From Purpureocillium takamizusanense (lineage: Eukaryota > Ascomycota > Sordariomycetes > Hypocreales > Ophiocordycipitaceae), in contig NC_063070.1 in assembly GCF_022605165.1 (NCBI RefSeq), positions 2,790,001 to 2,854,000 of the forward strand: a stretch of DNA of 64,000 nucleotides, in the 5' to 3' direction. How positions within the stretch are numbered: the stretch's first letter is position 1; every line of letters starts with the position of its first letter. A model generated the notes under the pieces. That model had not been told where the DNA came from, made no database searches, and saw only the letters and a list, made by a program, of their open reading frames with translations. A program made the translations under genes and the position numbers. This document shows positions 23,258 through 36,356 of this stretch, piece by piece.

Positions 23258-24249
23258 TTATTGATGTTGAATCATGCCCGGGGACCCAGGCATGGATAAG
23301 GGCGTCGTCGGGTAGTCGTAGCCAGTCTCAGAGCACGAGGCCGAGTGGTCAAACGAGTTTGACAGAGGCGGCGTCTGGTCCGCGCATCAGCACGACACGT
23401 TTCGCTGGTGGGGGAGACGCCGAGCCAGACTCACATGAGCGTTGGAGGCATCGTAGGGGCTGGGCATATTCATCTCAACGCCCGGAACGAAGCCGTAGCC
23501 GAGGTATGAGCTAATGCCATCGTCGCTGGGATATGAGTCCCTCTTCATGGCGTCCGCAAAATGCGTCATCGAGGGGAGCGTCGCGGGCATCGAGGCTGGC
23601 GCGCTGAGATAGTTGGGGTATGGCTCCGCCGGGCCAGAAATGCTCGGGTAGGCGGGCGCAGAGCCGTAAGGGTCCAGCAGGAGGTCATCCGGGGCGGGGT
23701 ATGTTGTGTAGGAGAAGACGGGAGGTGTGTGAGAGCGCTCGCGCTCCCCATAGATGGGCGCGGTGAATACAATCTCATCCGTGCTGTCCATGGGAGGGGT
23801 AAACTGGCCCTGCTGGGCAATGGGTTTTGCGGGCATCGGGGCGGGCTGGGCCTTTTGCGTCTTTGTCGCGGGCGCTTGGCGCTTGGCGCTCTTGCTTGGG
23901 CTGGGCGTCCGCTTCTTCTCGGGCTCTGCCTCGTCCGACGATCCAGCGCGGCGCTCGAGGTCCTCCATGCGTCGCTTGAGCTTCTTGCCTGCGCGCCATG
24001 TTAGCCCAAGTCAATCCAGGACTACTGCTGCCACCGGGGGAGAGGGGGAAATCGCGTACGGTAGTTGCGCTGGGCAATGCGGTTCTGTATCCGTCGGCGC
24101 TCAGCGAGGTCGGAGATCTTGGTCCAGTCCTCGTCAGGGTGGGCAGAACTGCTAAAGGCGCTGCTGGTGCCGTGTGTAGAGTAGTGTCTCGTCGGTGCCG
24201 GCGGCGCACCGTAGACGGCGTAGTGTTGGGGCATGGCGAACATGGACAT
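23258..24249 (-). CDS. bZIP transcription factor (AQRNYR basic region)
   Basis: Three exons on the minus strand: 24249..24060, 23988..23435, 23374..23258; 286 aa. The first join gives NRIAQRNYRKKLKRRMEDLERRAG, a bZIP basic region (about residues 48-70) with a short, leucine-poor zipper. An unspliced reading of exon 2 stops at 23387 after SLARRLPHQRNVSC. Removing 23375..23434 (donor gtgagt, acceptor ggaccag) instead yields TPPLSNSFDHS...PLSMPGSPGM, the Pro/Ser-rich end expected for this family. The middle is rich in P/S/T/Y with no other domain. Two ATGs lie close together (MSMFAMP); the first is used here. It is a nuclear DNA-binding regulator; target and pathway are unknown. It is the only supported gene in about 23.6 kb. 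Confidence 0.88.
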
Positions 24250-24684
24250 TGTGAAGACTGGTGAGGGTGAGGGAGGCGAGAAAGGTCGCAGTGAAGAGCG
24301 CAAAGAGAGGCCAGCCGTCGGGCCTGCCCTGCTGCGATGATGTGCTGAGGAAGCAGACGGGAAGCAGCGGGGGTTTGTTGGTGTAAGTGAGATGCTCTGT
24401 CTGTAGAAGCTCAAACAAGGTTAGGGTCGGGTCGAGTTGCTGCTCTCTCTCAGACACAACGAGGAAGCCGGCATATATAGGTTTCGGTTGGTTCAAGAGA
24501 TGGTCGAGCTCGGTGATGTCCAGACGGAGGGGAGGCGGCTCCCAAGATATTTATCTCCCGAGCCAGCAACGAGTGCCTGCAGCGAGGGGAGGAGGGTCAT
24601 GGACTCATGGGCCATGCCATGCCACACCCAGCAGTCAGTCCCCAAGGCAAGGCCCCGGACGGACGGCCTGCAGGGCTGGCACCC

Positions 24685-24711
24685 TTCCCATCCCATCCCA
24701 TCCCATCCCAG
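24685..24711. repeat. (CCCAT)n tandem tract
   Basis: Four to five tandem CCCAT units in the far-upstream region of the bZIP gene. Confidence 0.75.
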
Positions 24712-27700
24712 GTGTTGGAGCACCCTCGAGGGTACCCATGGACTCACAGAGGCGTGCGTGGTAGCGTTGCACGGCAGCGGGGCCACCACCCTCGAGGCAA
24801 TTCGCGCTCCCGCCGCCGCCCAGGGCTGCCGCGAGGTATCCTGCCTTGCCTGCCTTGACAGCCGATCTTCTGTATCGCCAACTGGGGCTCGCTCCTGGGC
24901 TGCAGGCGGCGGATCTGTCAGGGGGGGGGAGGGGAGGGGGGGTGCGACGAGGAAAAAAAGGTCCCCCCAGGTGAGGTGGGGGAGCGAGGCGTGGGTGGCG
25001 TGCGGTTGTCGATTTGTTGGAGAGCGGGATGGCTGTGCTGCCCGCCAACGCGAGTACGGAGTACCCAAGGCCAACTCCGGCCCAGTGATTGCTCGCTGTA
25101 CCCGCCACTGGGGGCAATGACGGGCTAAATTTGCCCAAAAATGGCCGTCTCGTCTCACACTGATCTGGAAGACCGTGACCGCCGTTACAGTGCACCAGAG
25201 CGACTGACCGACTGACTCTTTGCACAGACGGACGGCACAGCACAGCACAGCACTAGGCGGACCTGGTGGATAGTAACTTAGTCGATAGTCTGGCATGGCA
25301 GGCACCTTAATCGCAGGCCCCGTCTAGGACAGGAGTCCAGGACAGCACTCGGTTGCCCGAAATAGGTGATGACCGATATTGCCGAGCGAGTCCGTGGCCT
25401 TGAATTCCGGCCGACGATCCTACCAGCTGGGCCATCATCGTAGGGCTGTGTAACGGGCTGGGCCAGGCATGACGCAGCGTCGTCCAGCCCGTCGCCTGCT
25501 GGCCCCCAAATCGAAGAAGCCATGCGCCGTGGCCCATTGGAACGCTCCGCACCGCAGAGGAAAAAGGCGTGTGCTGCCTGTTTCACTTGCAGGCCTCAGC
25601 TCAGCGCCCCGAGATGCCTTTCTCAGCGCCAAGGGGGACCTTCTCGAACAAATGTCTGTCGTGTTCCTGCACCGGCGCCCCGATCGTCCACCACTGGCAC
25701 GCCTTGGCGACCCCGTGTTGGCCATGCACTGTCACGCCCGTGTCTTTGATCCATGGCGCAGTCGTGAGCCGTGGTCTCCCCCATCGTTGATCAGTACGAG
25801 AGTCTATCTTGTTGCCCCGTCCGTAGCCTAGTTCGTAGCTCTGCCGGCGCAGTCAGTGGCACCTAGCTTCTTCGTCAATTGCTGGAAATGGCACGGGAGT
25901 TGGGAGCTCCGTACCGTCAGTAGGTGCCAAAGTAAGTTCCGCGGGACATGCGCCCCCCGGCTCCCATTCGAGCCGGGGTGGAGGGCGGGGCTGCTCAGAG
26001 GTGTTGACGGCCCCTGCTCACGGAAGAGGGGGAAATAGGCCCTGTTGGATGCGCGGCCGTTGTTGAAGATGTTGACGGGCAAGCCAACGAACCGCTGCCC
26101 TTTGCGTTGCCGCATGTGCTCCGTGCGTCCCGCGTTACTGATAGACGAGGCCCGCCGAGGGGCCGGGGATCCTTCGCACGTCCTGCCATGCCATGCGACT
26201 GTGGACATGCGTGCACTGGGCGATAGCCGGCACGTCCTCCTCAGTTGGACCGGCGAATGTGGTGGCATCCAACAGAGGGGGAAACGTCGGGATGAGACAG
26301 CGTCGTTGGTCGGTCAATCCGCGCGGTAGCCCACGCAACTCTGCCTCCTGATCCTATATCGAGATTCCTATGTTATACCCTGCCTGCCATGTTCATGGGG
26401 GGGCCCATCCCTTCGTCAGTCCCTCAGGTCTCCATCGATCCTTCTCGCTCGCCTGGCGATTGAGTTGGGGTTCCTTCCCCTGTCGGCCCGGCCTGCCAAG
26501 GAGGGTACGAAACTCGAGGTGTAGTGCAACGCAACTGCTTGCTGTCCGCGCACACGCCTGCCCCCATCGCCCGAGACCCCCGAATGCCCTGCACTGCACG
26601 TGCTTTGTCAGTGTCCTATTTTTGGCCCCTGGCTCTTACCAAGCCGCCACGCCGCCATTGATTGGCCCGTTCATTTGCGTCTGCCTTGAAGGAGTCTGGG
26701 TCGCTCTTGCTGCGGGCATCATCCTGCTGGCGCCGCTTCTCATTTGCTCCAACAAGCGCCAGGCGGCACAACTCTCCCTTGGGCATGGCACCCCCATGGC
26801 TTGGTAGGGACGAGACGAGACGGCTGGCGGCTGTCCCTCCTCGGTGCAACCAGGCTTCGTGGCCCGTTGTTTCGTTTCTCAAGATAGATGGCGATGAGGA
26901 TCGCTGGCGCTGGCGTTGGCGCTGGCGCTGAGCGTTCCGCAAAATCCTCCGCCTGCTCACCTTCGATTTCGCTTTGGCTTCCCGTCTCCGCCTCCACAGA
27001 TCATAGACACCGCCACAACCAAACACCATTTTCGGAGCCGCCAGCGCCGCACTGCCCTGCCGAAGATGGCTTCGAGGGGCCGCTCCTGTGCGTGATCGTG
27101 GCCATCAACGCCGCCGCCGACGCCACCGCTCCCTGATGCCGTGCGTTGGGCGCTGGCGCTGGCAATGAAATGGCGGCTCGTGGGCCGGCCCCTGAGAGGT
27201 TGGCATCAAGCGAACGCAACGCCTGGCGAGGCCATCGTTTCATGGTCAGAAGTCGACATGCCTGCGGGGTCCCCGGCCCGGCGGCTGAAAGCCCCTCCTG
27301 CTCGTGATGGTGCTATCGCCAGAGCGGAAACAAAAGGACCCTTTGCGTGTGGGCTCTTGTGGTGCCACGGCTCTCGCAAATATGGCCCGGCCTTGCATAA
27401 CCAAACCGCCCCGCGTGAATGGAGCTCCTGAACGACGCTTGGGACTGGAGCCCGAAGCCGTGCAGCAGAAGCGCTTCCTCCCAAGTTCCACAGCACCACG
27501 AGTCCCCGCGCGGGCGCGCTCCGATACGTATGCCCAAAACGTCACGTTGGGCCGGAGGGAGGGGTCCCGTTTGCCTGCGCCTCGATCCCGTCTGCCATTC
27601 CAGTGCAGCCAATGGCCAGCAGCCTGTCCCAGCCCTCGGATCGTAGTGCGAACGTCGCACGAAACACCTACCTGACGTGGCAACCGTCTGGCCATCTCAG

Positions 27701-30700
27701 CCCTACCATCCCAAGGGTCTGGTCCGGGGTGCAAGCAACGTTTGGAATAATAATTCGCGAATAGCAACGAACGGCCTCGGTTGTCCAATCCTTCGTCCCG
27801 CGACCAAAGAGCCAGAGGTCTATTCATCAGCACTCAAGTGTCCGAAAGAGGTCATAACAGTCGACCTCGTCGGGCCCCAAGACAGCAAAGGTCCTGCTCA
27901 TTTCGCGACGTGCGACGGCGGCGATGAGGGCGCCAGCCAATCGAGGGAGTGGACTGGACGAGATGCATCGGCCAAAGGGGTTTCGCTCAACCTTCTCAGG
28001 AGCAAGCGCAGATTGCTGGCGGTCGGCGACAAATGCCTCGTTTACAAGCTGCTTTGGGTAGGATGCTTCGTAGCCGCGCCCGAGCAGGCTAGCACCTCCA
28101 ATCGACCAGGGCTTCGGGATGAAGCATGCATCATACTAACGTACATCCAAACTGCTGCCGGGATTCAGAGCAAACGTTCCCCCTGCTCGGGACGCCCATG
28201 TGCCGGTCAGGGGAACAAGTATAATCACAAGGCGGTGCACAAATCCACGCCGCTTCTCCGCGTGCGAGCTCTAAAGTTGGTACTACTATAACTGGGGATG
28301 GTACTATGCGCAGCCATCGAGCAGCCCTGCCAGATTAACCGCACCAGCCAGAGCCAATGGCGCTGGGAGCCTTTTGCACGGCACGGCACCACGTACGGCG
28401 CAGCAGTTGAGTCGAGGGGATTTGAAATGTCGGCATCCCAGTCATTGGCCAGCGGGGACCCAGCTCTGTGGCGAGTCGAACGGTGGGGATCAGGGGAGTT
28501 GCTTGAGGATCTCGAGGGTCTCCCAATCCAGTATCTGTCCATGACGGCGGGTTTGTTTTGCACGTTAGGTACATGCGTAGCGTCGACCACCCGCCAGAAC
28601 ACTAGCGCGGCAGACCAGTCAATAGGTGCGATTGGTAAGGTAATGCAGGTATCCATGTATCCAAGACTCTTCAACCGCAGCAGGAGCAGCAAGCAGCAAG
28701 AGACACGCAGGCGTGCCCGCCCGCGCCCGCGCGCTCCATATCTCGGGGCTCCCACTTGAGTCCTCGCGCCTCGCCGGTCGTCAACGGACTGCTGCGAACG
28801 CGGGACCCCGGTCGCGCCTAATTGGCGGAGAAAGGGCACAGGGCCTATTCCGGACCAACAGAGCGGCAGGCGTCAAAGTTCGGTGCCGTGCCGTGCAAGT
28901 GAGTGGGTGGAGTGTAGGTGTGGGTGTGCGTGCGGATGTGGTTGTGGGCGAGCAGGGCAGGGCAGGCGTGACAGCTCGAGCCTTGATCGTTGACGGCTCG
29001 GCGGGGCGGGGGGTCCCACCTCCCACAGGCCCCCCCGTTTTCGCGGGCTAGTTCCATAGCGGGCAATGGAGCTTTTTTGCTGTGCTGTTCCCACAAACCT
29101 GCCCAGAGGCGTTATTGCCCAAGCGAACCACTGAGAGGCACCACCTGCCTCACCGTTCAGAGGCGGCGTGCGTGCGTGCGGACGCCCCAGGGAGGCGCTG
29201 GCAAGCCTCACCTCCCGTCACGTAAGTGCACATCTGTTCCTAGTAAATGCCGCCGTGCTCACACAACAGACTGTGAGTCTTTCAGCCTCGGGCGAAGTCC
29301 GTGCACTAGCCGTCGGAATGCTCTGCTTTGGAAATTCGCCAGCAGGGCAGAAGAAGCACAATCAACCTTAGATACCTAGGCTGCTCGGGCGTGTGGGTCC
29401 GATCCGACGGGGGACGTTGGGGGAGGCTGCCAGGCAGGCCATCTCAACCCGCCCACTGGCGCTACAAGAGTAGTCCTACTACAACAAGAAAGATGGACCA
29501 CCTCATTAGTACCTCGATGGGTGGTGGCATGCTGTGCTGGCCGGGCGCCCAAAATCGACGGAGGGGGGTCAAACTCTCCAGCGCTGCCCGGGCATCAGAT
29601 AGCAAGGTATGTCGTGTACCTGTTTACCTTGGGTCACGGCTGGATTCTTCATGCATCGTGTGCATTGTCGTCATTCCGCTTCGCCAAGGGTCTTCGTCCG
29701 TCCATGGCAGTCCCTCCATCAACCAGACTGTCGGGAAGAGCAGCTCAAGCACAGAAACATAAGGGGCTTGCATCTGCCGTGACGCCGGATCGTGGCTACG
29801 CCTCAGCCTTACTGCCCGTTGGTTGATGACATGCGCTCTCGGGGCGCAGATTAAGGTTCTCACGACTCCTGACGAGCCACCCCGTGTGCCGAGCCTTGGG
29901 GCGTTTTGCCGTGCAGAAGACGTGCGCGCATTGGCAGACGGAGAGGGTGTATTAGTTACTACCACAATAGTTCTGTATGTACGATACCTTACGTACCCAC
30001 TTCACCAACCGATAACTGCTCAATCCCGTGCTCGACGTCTCGTCTCGAGCGACAGGGAAGCCTGCTGGTCCCAGCAAGGCAACAATTGAAGTCGACCACT
30101 TTTCCACAACCCCGGACGGACGCGACGGCCGGGGGAGGGGGTCCGCAAGGAAACTCCTCCCCTCGTCCGCCCCCCACCCCCTTTACCCGAGAGCGAGCGA
30201 GCCCAGGCCAGGCTAACGATGTGGCGCCGCGCTGTCGTTGGGCCGCTGGCGCACGCACGCACGCCAGGCGCGCCAGGATAGGGGGCCGGAGGCGCCTGTT
30301 GCAGGGCCCGTCGCCCCATGGCGCCTGTTAAACGGGTAAAGGGGCTGGCGATGGATTGGCGATGCCGTGGCGCCGTTCCCGCCAACAACGTCAATGGCAT
30401 GCATCACATCTCCCGCTGTAGACCGGGGGGAGGGAGGGGAGCTGTCCTGGTACCCAGCCAGCCAGCCCACCTCAGCGAGCAAGCCTGGGGGCGGGTTAGG
30501 TACCCGCGAAGGATCCAACACGTGCAAGCCTGGACACGCAGCCGAAGGTCGACAGTTCGACAACCGGACTGCCTGCTAGCACAGCGCGAAGGAGCGCAGA
30601 GACTGACAGCCCAGCGCTGGGGGCCCTTTGAGGTGAAACCGGCCGGCGGCCAATGACGACAACGACTTCTACTTCTCTTGTCTGGACGGACTGCATGTCG

Positions 30701-33388
30701 TCTCGTCGCCATCAAGAATAGTCGACATGGACATGGCAGAATCAACGCGAGAGAGGCCACGCGGCGGGGCCCCCAGCCGTGTCTCCTCAACTGCGGCGGA
30801 GGCTTGCGCGATCGGAGCCTCCTGTCGATAACCCCATAGCCACCGGAGGAACTCTAAGGCCGTTCGGCCGGGAAAATCCCAATGAGGTTGCGACGAGCTC
30901 GAAAAGTCGAGATGCTCTCTGTTCCAAGGTTCCGTGGTGGTCTCGGATCCCCAAGAACCACCACCACCAACAACAAGCTCCAGAGCTTTGGGGGCCGGAG
31001 ACTAGCGGAGTGGCCGGGGCCGTGGCGTGGGCTGTGGGGTTTACTGTAACGTGATTCCACCCTGAACAAAGGAAAAGCGTCCCCAAAAAGAGAAACCCGT
31101 CAAGGCGTCAGTGGGGGTTTCCTGCTCAGGCGGTGCGCTGCCCAGGTTTGCCCTGTGTTCCAGCGCTGTGCGCCCGCTGTCAATGGCAGTGCACGCGGAG
31201 AGTGCGGAACTCGCGCGCGCGACAGAGAAAAGAGGGCTAAAGACTTCCATCCCCGTCACGTGCCCATGTATCCCATACGTGTGTCTGTGTCCACTGGCGA
31301 CACTCTGGAGGCGGGCGTCCCAGATTCCACAATTGTGGAAGCAGACACGCCCCCCCTTCCATCCACATCCCACAACGAATTGTGCCACACACACCCAGTG
31401 GTCCCTTGAGGGTCCCACCACTTTGTCTCTCTCTCTACACGGTGCTTCCTTGAAGAAGCAGGCGACGGCGACGATGGCAACAACAACAAGCTTCTCCCCG
31501 TTGTTCTATCCACAAGCGCTGCCACCAGGACAGGACACCACCGTCCCACAGACGCCGCAGACGCAATCACGCTCGGCACAACGCCTCTTGCGGCTCGGGT
31601 CCGATGGCCTTCGCCAGTGGCGTCTAACGCACAAAGGGCGCGCTGTCCCGTAGCCTGGAACAGCTCTCTGCCGGGCGTGGCAGCCCAGCTTTCCCCATAC
31701 AATGTTCCAGGCAGCCCGTAGGTGTGCCTTGCTCAAGATCCGTTTAGCCTGTCTCGCGTCGGCGGCGACGCGGCCGTTCCTTGACGAGGCTGCTGACGCC
31801 CGGCACTTCGAGCCGTAGGGCTGGGCTTGGCCGGGTGATTCCAACTGCCCCATAGCCGAGAGGTCCCGGGTGGTGGCTACGGTCTCCCTGTCTGTCAGAC
31901 GCTGTCCGACAGACAGCATTGCGAAACTCCGGTCAGCTCCGGTCAGCTCCGGTTGAGCTCCGGACGGGCCACCCCCGGCGCAGCTTGACGCGTGCGCCCA
32001 GCAGAAGGGGCCCGTCCGCCACCCGTTCGTTCACCCGGCATCCGCTGCCGGCTCCGATACCATCCGGGGGAAGACAGGCTGTACGTACGGTAGACGCACG
32101 TGGGCGACGCGGCAAAGACGACCAGGTCTCGTCGACTCGTGCTGCGCTCACTCAGCAACACCCGAATTTACGGGCGTGTTCGGAGCTCCTATCCGTCATT
32201 TCAGTTCCAAAATCCGATGTTGGCGACAGAGAGCGGGGCAACACTGAAAGGCAACCCAGGTTTCGCTTTCTCTATCGTCGGCGTCGCCGAACGGGACGAT
32301 GCATCTACGAACTGATCTACGCACCAAGATGCAACTGCGGGATGGACGCGACGACGGGATTGGCGGGCTATTCGGCGACGGTCTTGTTTGACACGGCTGC
32401 CAGATTGGATCATTTGAGATGAGCTGCCCAGCATTGCTGCAGAATGGCCTGTTGGTTGGCCAGGGAGGGGTTCGAGCCAGGGAACTTGGCTGGCATGTCG
32501 CAGGGTCACCGACTCTGTTTGTCGGTAGGGCTGAAGGGGAGGGAGGTGTGCGAGGCTCCCCAGCATCTCGACAGCAAGGGGGCGTACGACCGGGGGGGGA
32601 GGGGGGTGCGGATGTGGGTTTGGCGGGCACACGGTCCTCCATCCCGCCCGTCTCCATCACACACACAACGAGCCAGGGTTCTCGGCTTCCCTGGCCTGGG
32701 GACCTGGCTGTCGCAACCACCCATGATTGGTCGCGTCGCATGTTGGGCCGTTCTGCCGGCGTGGGAGCTTGCTCGGGAAACGACGATTTTGGCATCTGCT
32801 CGAATTGCACAAGGGGCTACGTACCATCCGGGCTACGCATTCGATCGAACAACATGCCGGAAGGGGTCGAAGGGTTGCATCGCGCTGCCGCCTCGTCGTG
32901 TGGGCAGGGACGCGGCAACAAAGACCGAGCAGTCCCGATTCCATTCCACGTTGGACATTGAGTCACGCGGGTGACGACCACGACCACGACCACGAGCAGC
33001 CGTGCCTCGCAGCTTCCAATTCCCCCGGCTCCTGGCTCCTGAGGAGGCTCTGAAAATGCCTGATCTGAGGACAAGGGCCCGGGCAGTGGGCGGAGGTCCG
33101 GTCGCTGTCATTCGCTGAAGCAAATGTGGGCGAGCCGTGAGAGGAGCTCTGACGGCCACGAGACGCCGACGTCATGAAGTCCTGGGATGCTCGGCTGGGT
33201 CATGGCCCCCAGAAAGGGGTGCGACGACCTCCCCCTTGAGCTTGCGTGGCCCACAGCCTCGTGCTGCTGGGGGGCATGCCCTGCCTGCCTACTGCACTTT
33301 GCTTGTTGGCCCCCGACCCAGCAGCAAAGCGCCTGCGAGCAACGGTTTCTTGGCTGGCATTGCCGCTTGTTGACCGTTCATTCCGTGC

Positions 33389-34423
33389 ATGCACAGTGGT
33401 GGAACCGGATCCTCTCCAAGAAAACAGCGTGGCGGCGAGGATGGCGAGGCGCATCGCATCGTCAAATTGTCGGACGAGACGGCAGCCGCTCGAGCACCTC
33501 GCGTCTCGACTCGGAGCGACAAGGCAGCAAAGACAGGGTTCTGCACGTCGTCTCGGTGTCGACGACGGCTGGACACGATGGCAAAAAGCAGAGGGGATGC
33601 AAGTGTTCGGCAAGGCAATCTACCATCAAAGTCGCACTCGAGGGGCCTGCGTCGTCCGAATGCAAGCCACTCGCCTCGTTGCGATGCTGTGCGTGTCGGG
33701 CCCCCGCCAGATTCGACCGCCAGTTCTGGCTGGGGGAGCCGCAGTTTGGCTGGCGAAAAGGCGGGACCGGGGGAGGCGGAAGGCGGGCGGAGGCTGGCGG
33801 GCTGGCGGGCTGAGGCTTGTGCCCGGCCTGTCACAGGGCAGCGCGGTGGGTGGTGGGCGGCGGGCTGGGCGGATGCGATTGATGGGAAGACGCTGCGTGT
33901 CGTGCCGGGGGTTGCTGTCTCGCCGACGCGCTGCCGAAGCCAAGCGCGATGGCAGCTTGCCGGGGTGGGAGGGGGCGTGTGGCCAGAGAGACTGATGAAG
34001 GTGGTGGTGGTGGTGGGATGGATGGGCGGGCGTGGGATGGATGCACGAGGACGGAACCCTTGTCATGCCATCCAAGGTGGGCGCCCACCCAGCCAGCCCT
34101 GCCAGCAAAAGTCGAGGACCAGGATCAGGATTCAGGACTCTCGAGCAGTTGGAGAAGCGACTTGGGGTTGGGACGATTCGCCGGGTAGTGGGCACCGCTT
34201 CCGACACGACGTTTCGCTGCTCGTGGGCTGCTGTGTCACTGTCCCCAGCATTGCCCTGGTATGGCTTGCTTGGCTCGATTATGATCTCTCGAGGCATGGC
34301 AGCTGGCAGGATCCGCGCAGCAGTGACGCCAACGTTGTCTTCGCGGCCGAGAGATTGGGTGCCCGCCGTTTTCTCCGACGCGACGGGAGCTTTACATGGA
34401 CCTGCGATAAGAACACGCCGTGA
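33389..34423 (+). CDS. Doubtful 344-codon ORF in the gene desert
   Basis: ATG to stop, 344 codons, with no match to a family I recognise. The product would be rich in R, G, S, A and W, with one hydrophobic patch near the C-terminus (about residues 278-296). A 280-codon frame lies antisense at 33626-34468, which points to local GC bias rather than coding on both strands. No intron signals or good start context stand out. It may be an orphan gene, part of a non-coding transcript, or chance. Confidence 0.15.
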   Translation: MHSGGTGSSPRKQRGGEDGEAHRIVKLSDETAAARAPRVSTRSDKAAKTGFCTSSRCRRRLDTMAKSRGDASVRQGNLPSKSHSRGLRRPNASHSPRCDAVRVGPPPDSTASSGWGSRSLAGEKAGPGEAEGGRRLAGWRAEACARPVTGQRGGWWAAGWADAIDGKTLRVVPGVAVSPTRCRSQARWQLAGVGGGVWPERLMKVVVVVGWMGGRGMDARGRNPCHAIQGGRPPSQPCQQKSRTRIRIQDSRAVGEATWGWDDSPGSGHRFRHDVSLLVGCCVTVPSIALVWLAWLDYDLSRHGSWQDPRSSDANVVFAAERLGARRFLRRDGSFTWTCDKNTP

Positions 34424-36291
34424 GAAGCACACGTCCTCGGGGCGCCTGGGCGAAACGATGCGCGCCACGACGTTCTCTTGGTCTCATCTAACACACACAC
34501 GCACACACGCACGCACAGGTATCTACTCCGGAACCCCACGGCATAGCGATCCGGAAACCGGGCTCGCGATGCTTCCGACTGACAATTCAACCGTGGAACC
34601 CGGCACGCGCAACAGCTCTACATCATGAAGCAATGTCCGGGCCGAAGATGGGCTCCGACTCGTACGAGAATTTGTCAGTGACCACTGGTGGCGGCAAGGC
34701 GCTGTCTGGGGTGGTGGTGGCGGCAAGGCGCGACAGGATATGCCGTTCCTTGGAGCGGCTCATCCGACCCTTGAGGCTTGATTAGGCAAAACGGGGCGCA
34801 ATGATAGAGAACAATCCCCGTATCGGGAGACAAGCCTCAAGCCAAGCCACGCCCTGCCAACCTACAGCTCGTTCCGCGATGACGACGGCAACAAGGCAGC
34901 AACCACCGGCCGTCCACACGGCGGTTCTTTTGACTGCCGGGCCGGCCGCTGTCGTTCTGCGGTGAGGTGAGGCGTGAGGCGTGAAAGGAGAATGCCTCGT
35001 TTCGCCGGCCCCGTGGGGTAGCGACTTTACGAGCCGAACACTCTCGGAGTCGTGCCAGGGAGGTAGCAATGCAGCATGCGTACGGCATGGCACAACATGG
35101 CAAGGCGCATCTGATGCACCCCACTCCTCTTTCAAGTGTCGCCATCCAGCGATCACGGCAATCAGCAGGGACGGCAGCACGTCCTGCAAGCCAGTCAAAC
35201 CAGACTGATGGGCCAAGGACGACTCCTCCTACCTGGCCGCCCCTCGCCAGCCCTCGTGGCAACGGGGGACCACAACTTGGTGCCGTTGCCGATTTGGCTC
35301 GGTGGCGGAGGCGCTCATCCCTCCGATCCGAATCACTTGCCTAATAGGGGGCGTGGCGAGCGACGGGCCAGCGGGACCGAGTTTTTTGATACGATAGTAC
35401 TATAACTGAAGCCCGGCGGGAACGCGATTCCATCACGGGCCGGGCGAGACAGTTTTGGGCGAATTGGAGGGGGCAAGGGGGGCAGCATTGGGGGCCAGGA
35501 GACAGACAGGCAGGCAGACCGTGCCACCATTCCGTCGTCGAAAGAGGGCGCGCGCCGCCTGCTGGCGCTGGACCCTGAACTGCCTGCGTGCCTGCCTGGC
35601 AGTCGGTCGGCTGTTGCCCCTGGCTGAGACGTGAGCGTTGCAACGGAGTGCCGTTGCCGCCGCCGCCGCCGCCCCGGGAGTGGATGGGTGGGTGTGAGGA
35701 CTGAGGAGGCCGGCCCCGTTTGGCGATGTGGCGGACATTGAAGGGCAAATACGCATCGTGTTGCCAGCCTCGGACTTGAGCATGCGGGACGTCGCCATAG
35801 GGCGGTGTATGTACTACCTACGATGGGGGAGGCTCTTGGTGATTGGGAATCGCCCATTGACTGACACTTCTTTTCAGAGCTTTCGCAGGGGCGCAAATTG
35901 GGGGGCTGCTACGAGGCATGATTCTCCATCTCCCCCCTCCTCCCCGGGGGAGAACCAGTAGGTAAGGAACGGTAAGGCAAGGTCAAGAGGCAAGGTGAGG
36001 TCAGGTAGGTACTTCGAAGGTAAGGTTACCTCCTTGGCCGCCCTCGCCCTCGCTCCCAGAATAACCAGCGTCACGCTGTTCCCTGTTAGGTATGTTATAC
36101 CCAATGTACTATAGGTACTGCTGTACTTGAGCGCACGACGCCTCCTTTGGAATCGCCAGCCCAGAGCGGTGGCGCAGCAGCAGCAGCATCATCATCATCA
36201 TCATTATCATCATCACACTTACTGGGGGACGGTCAGGCATGGTCAGGGGACGATCGCCAATGCCCCAATTGCCACAAAACCAAGGGGGTAA

Positions 36292-36356
36292 AGACAACGA
36301 CAACGACGACCATGACGACCACGACGACCACTACCACGACCACGACCACGACCACG
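36292..36356. repeat. (ACGACC)n/(ACC)n imperfect tract
   Basis: About ten imperfect ACGACC and related units in non-coding DNA. Confidence 0.75.

Noticed and set aside
25360..25450. tRNA- or SINE-like A box (TGGCCCAGCTGG on the minus strand) in the desert
   Set aside because: The A-box match is good, but no matching B box (GGTTCGANTCC), T arm or acceptor stem pairing follows within tRNA distance.
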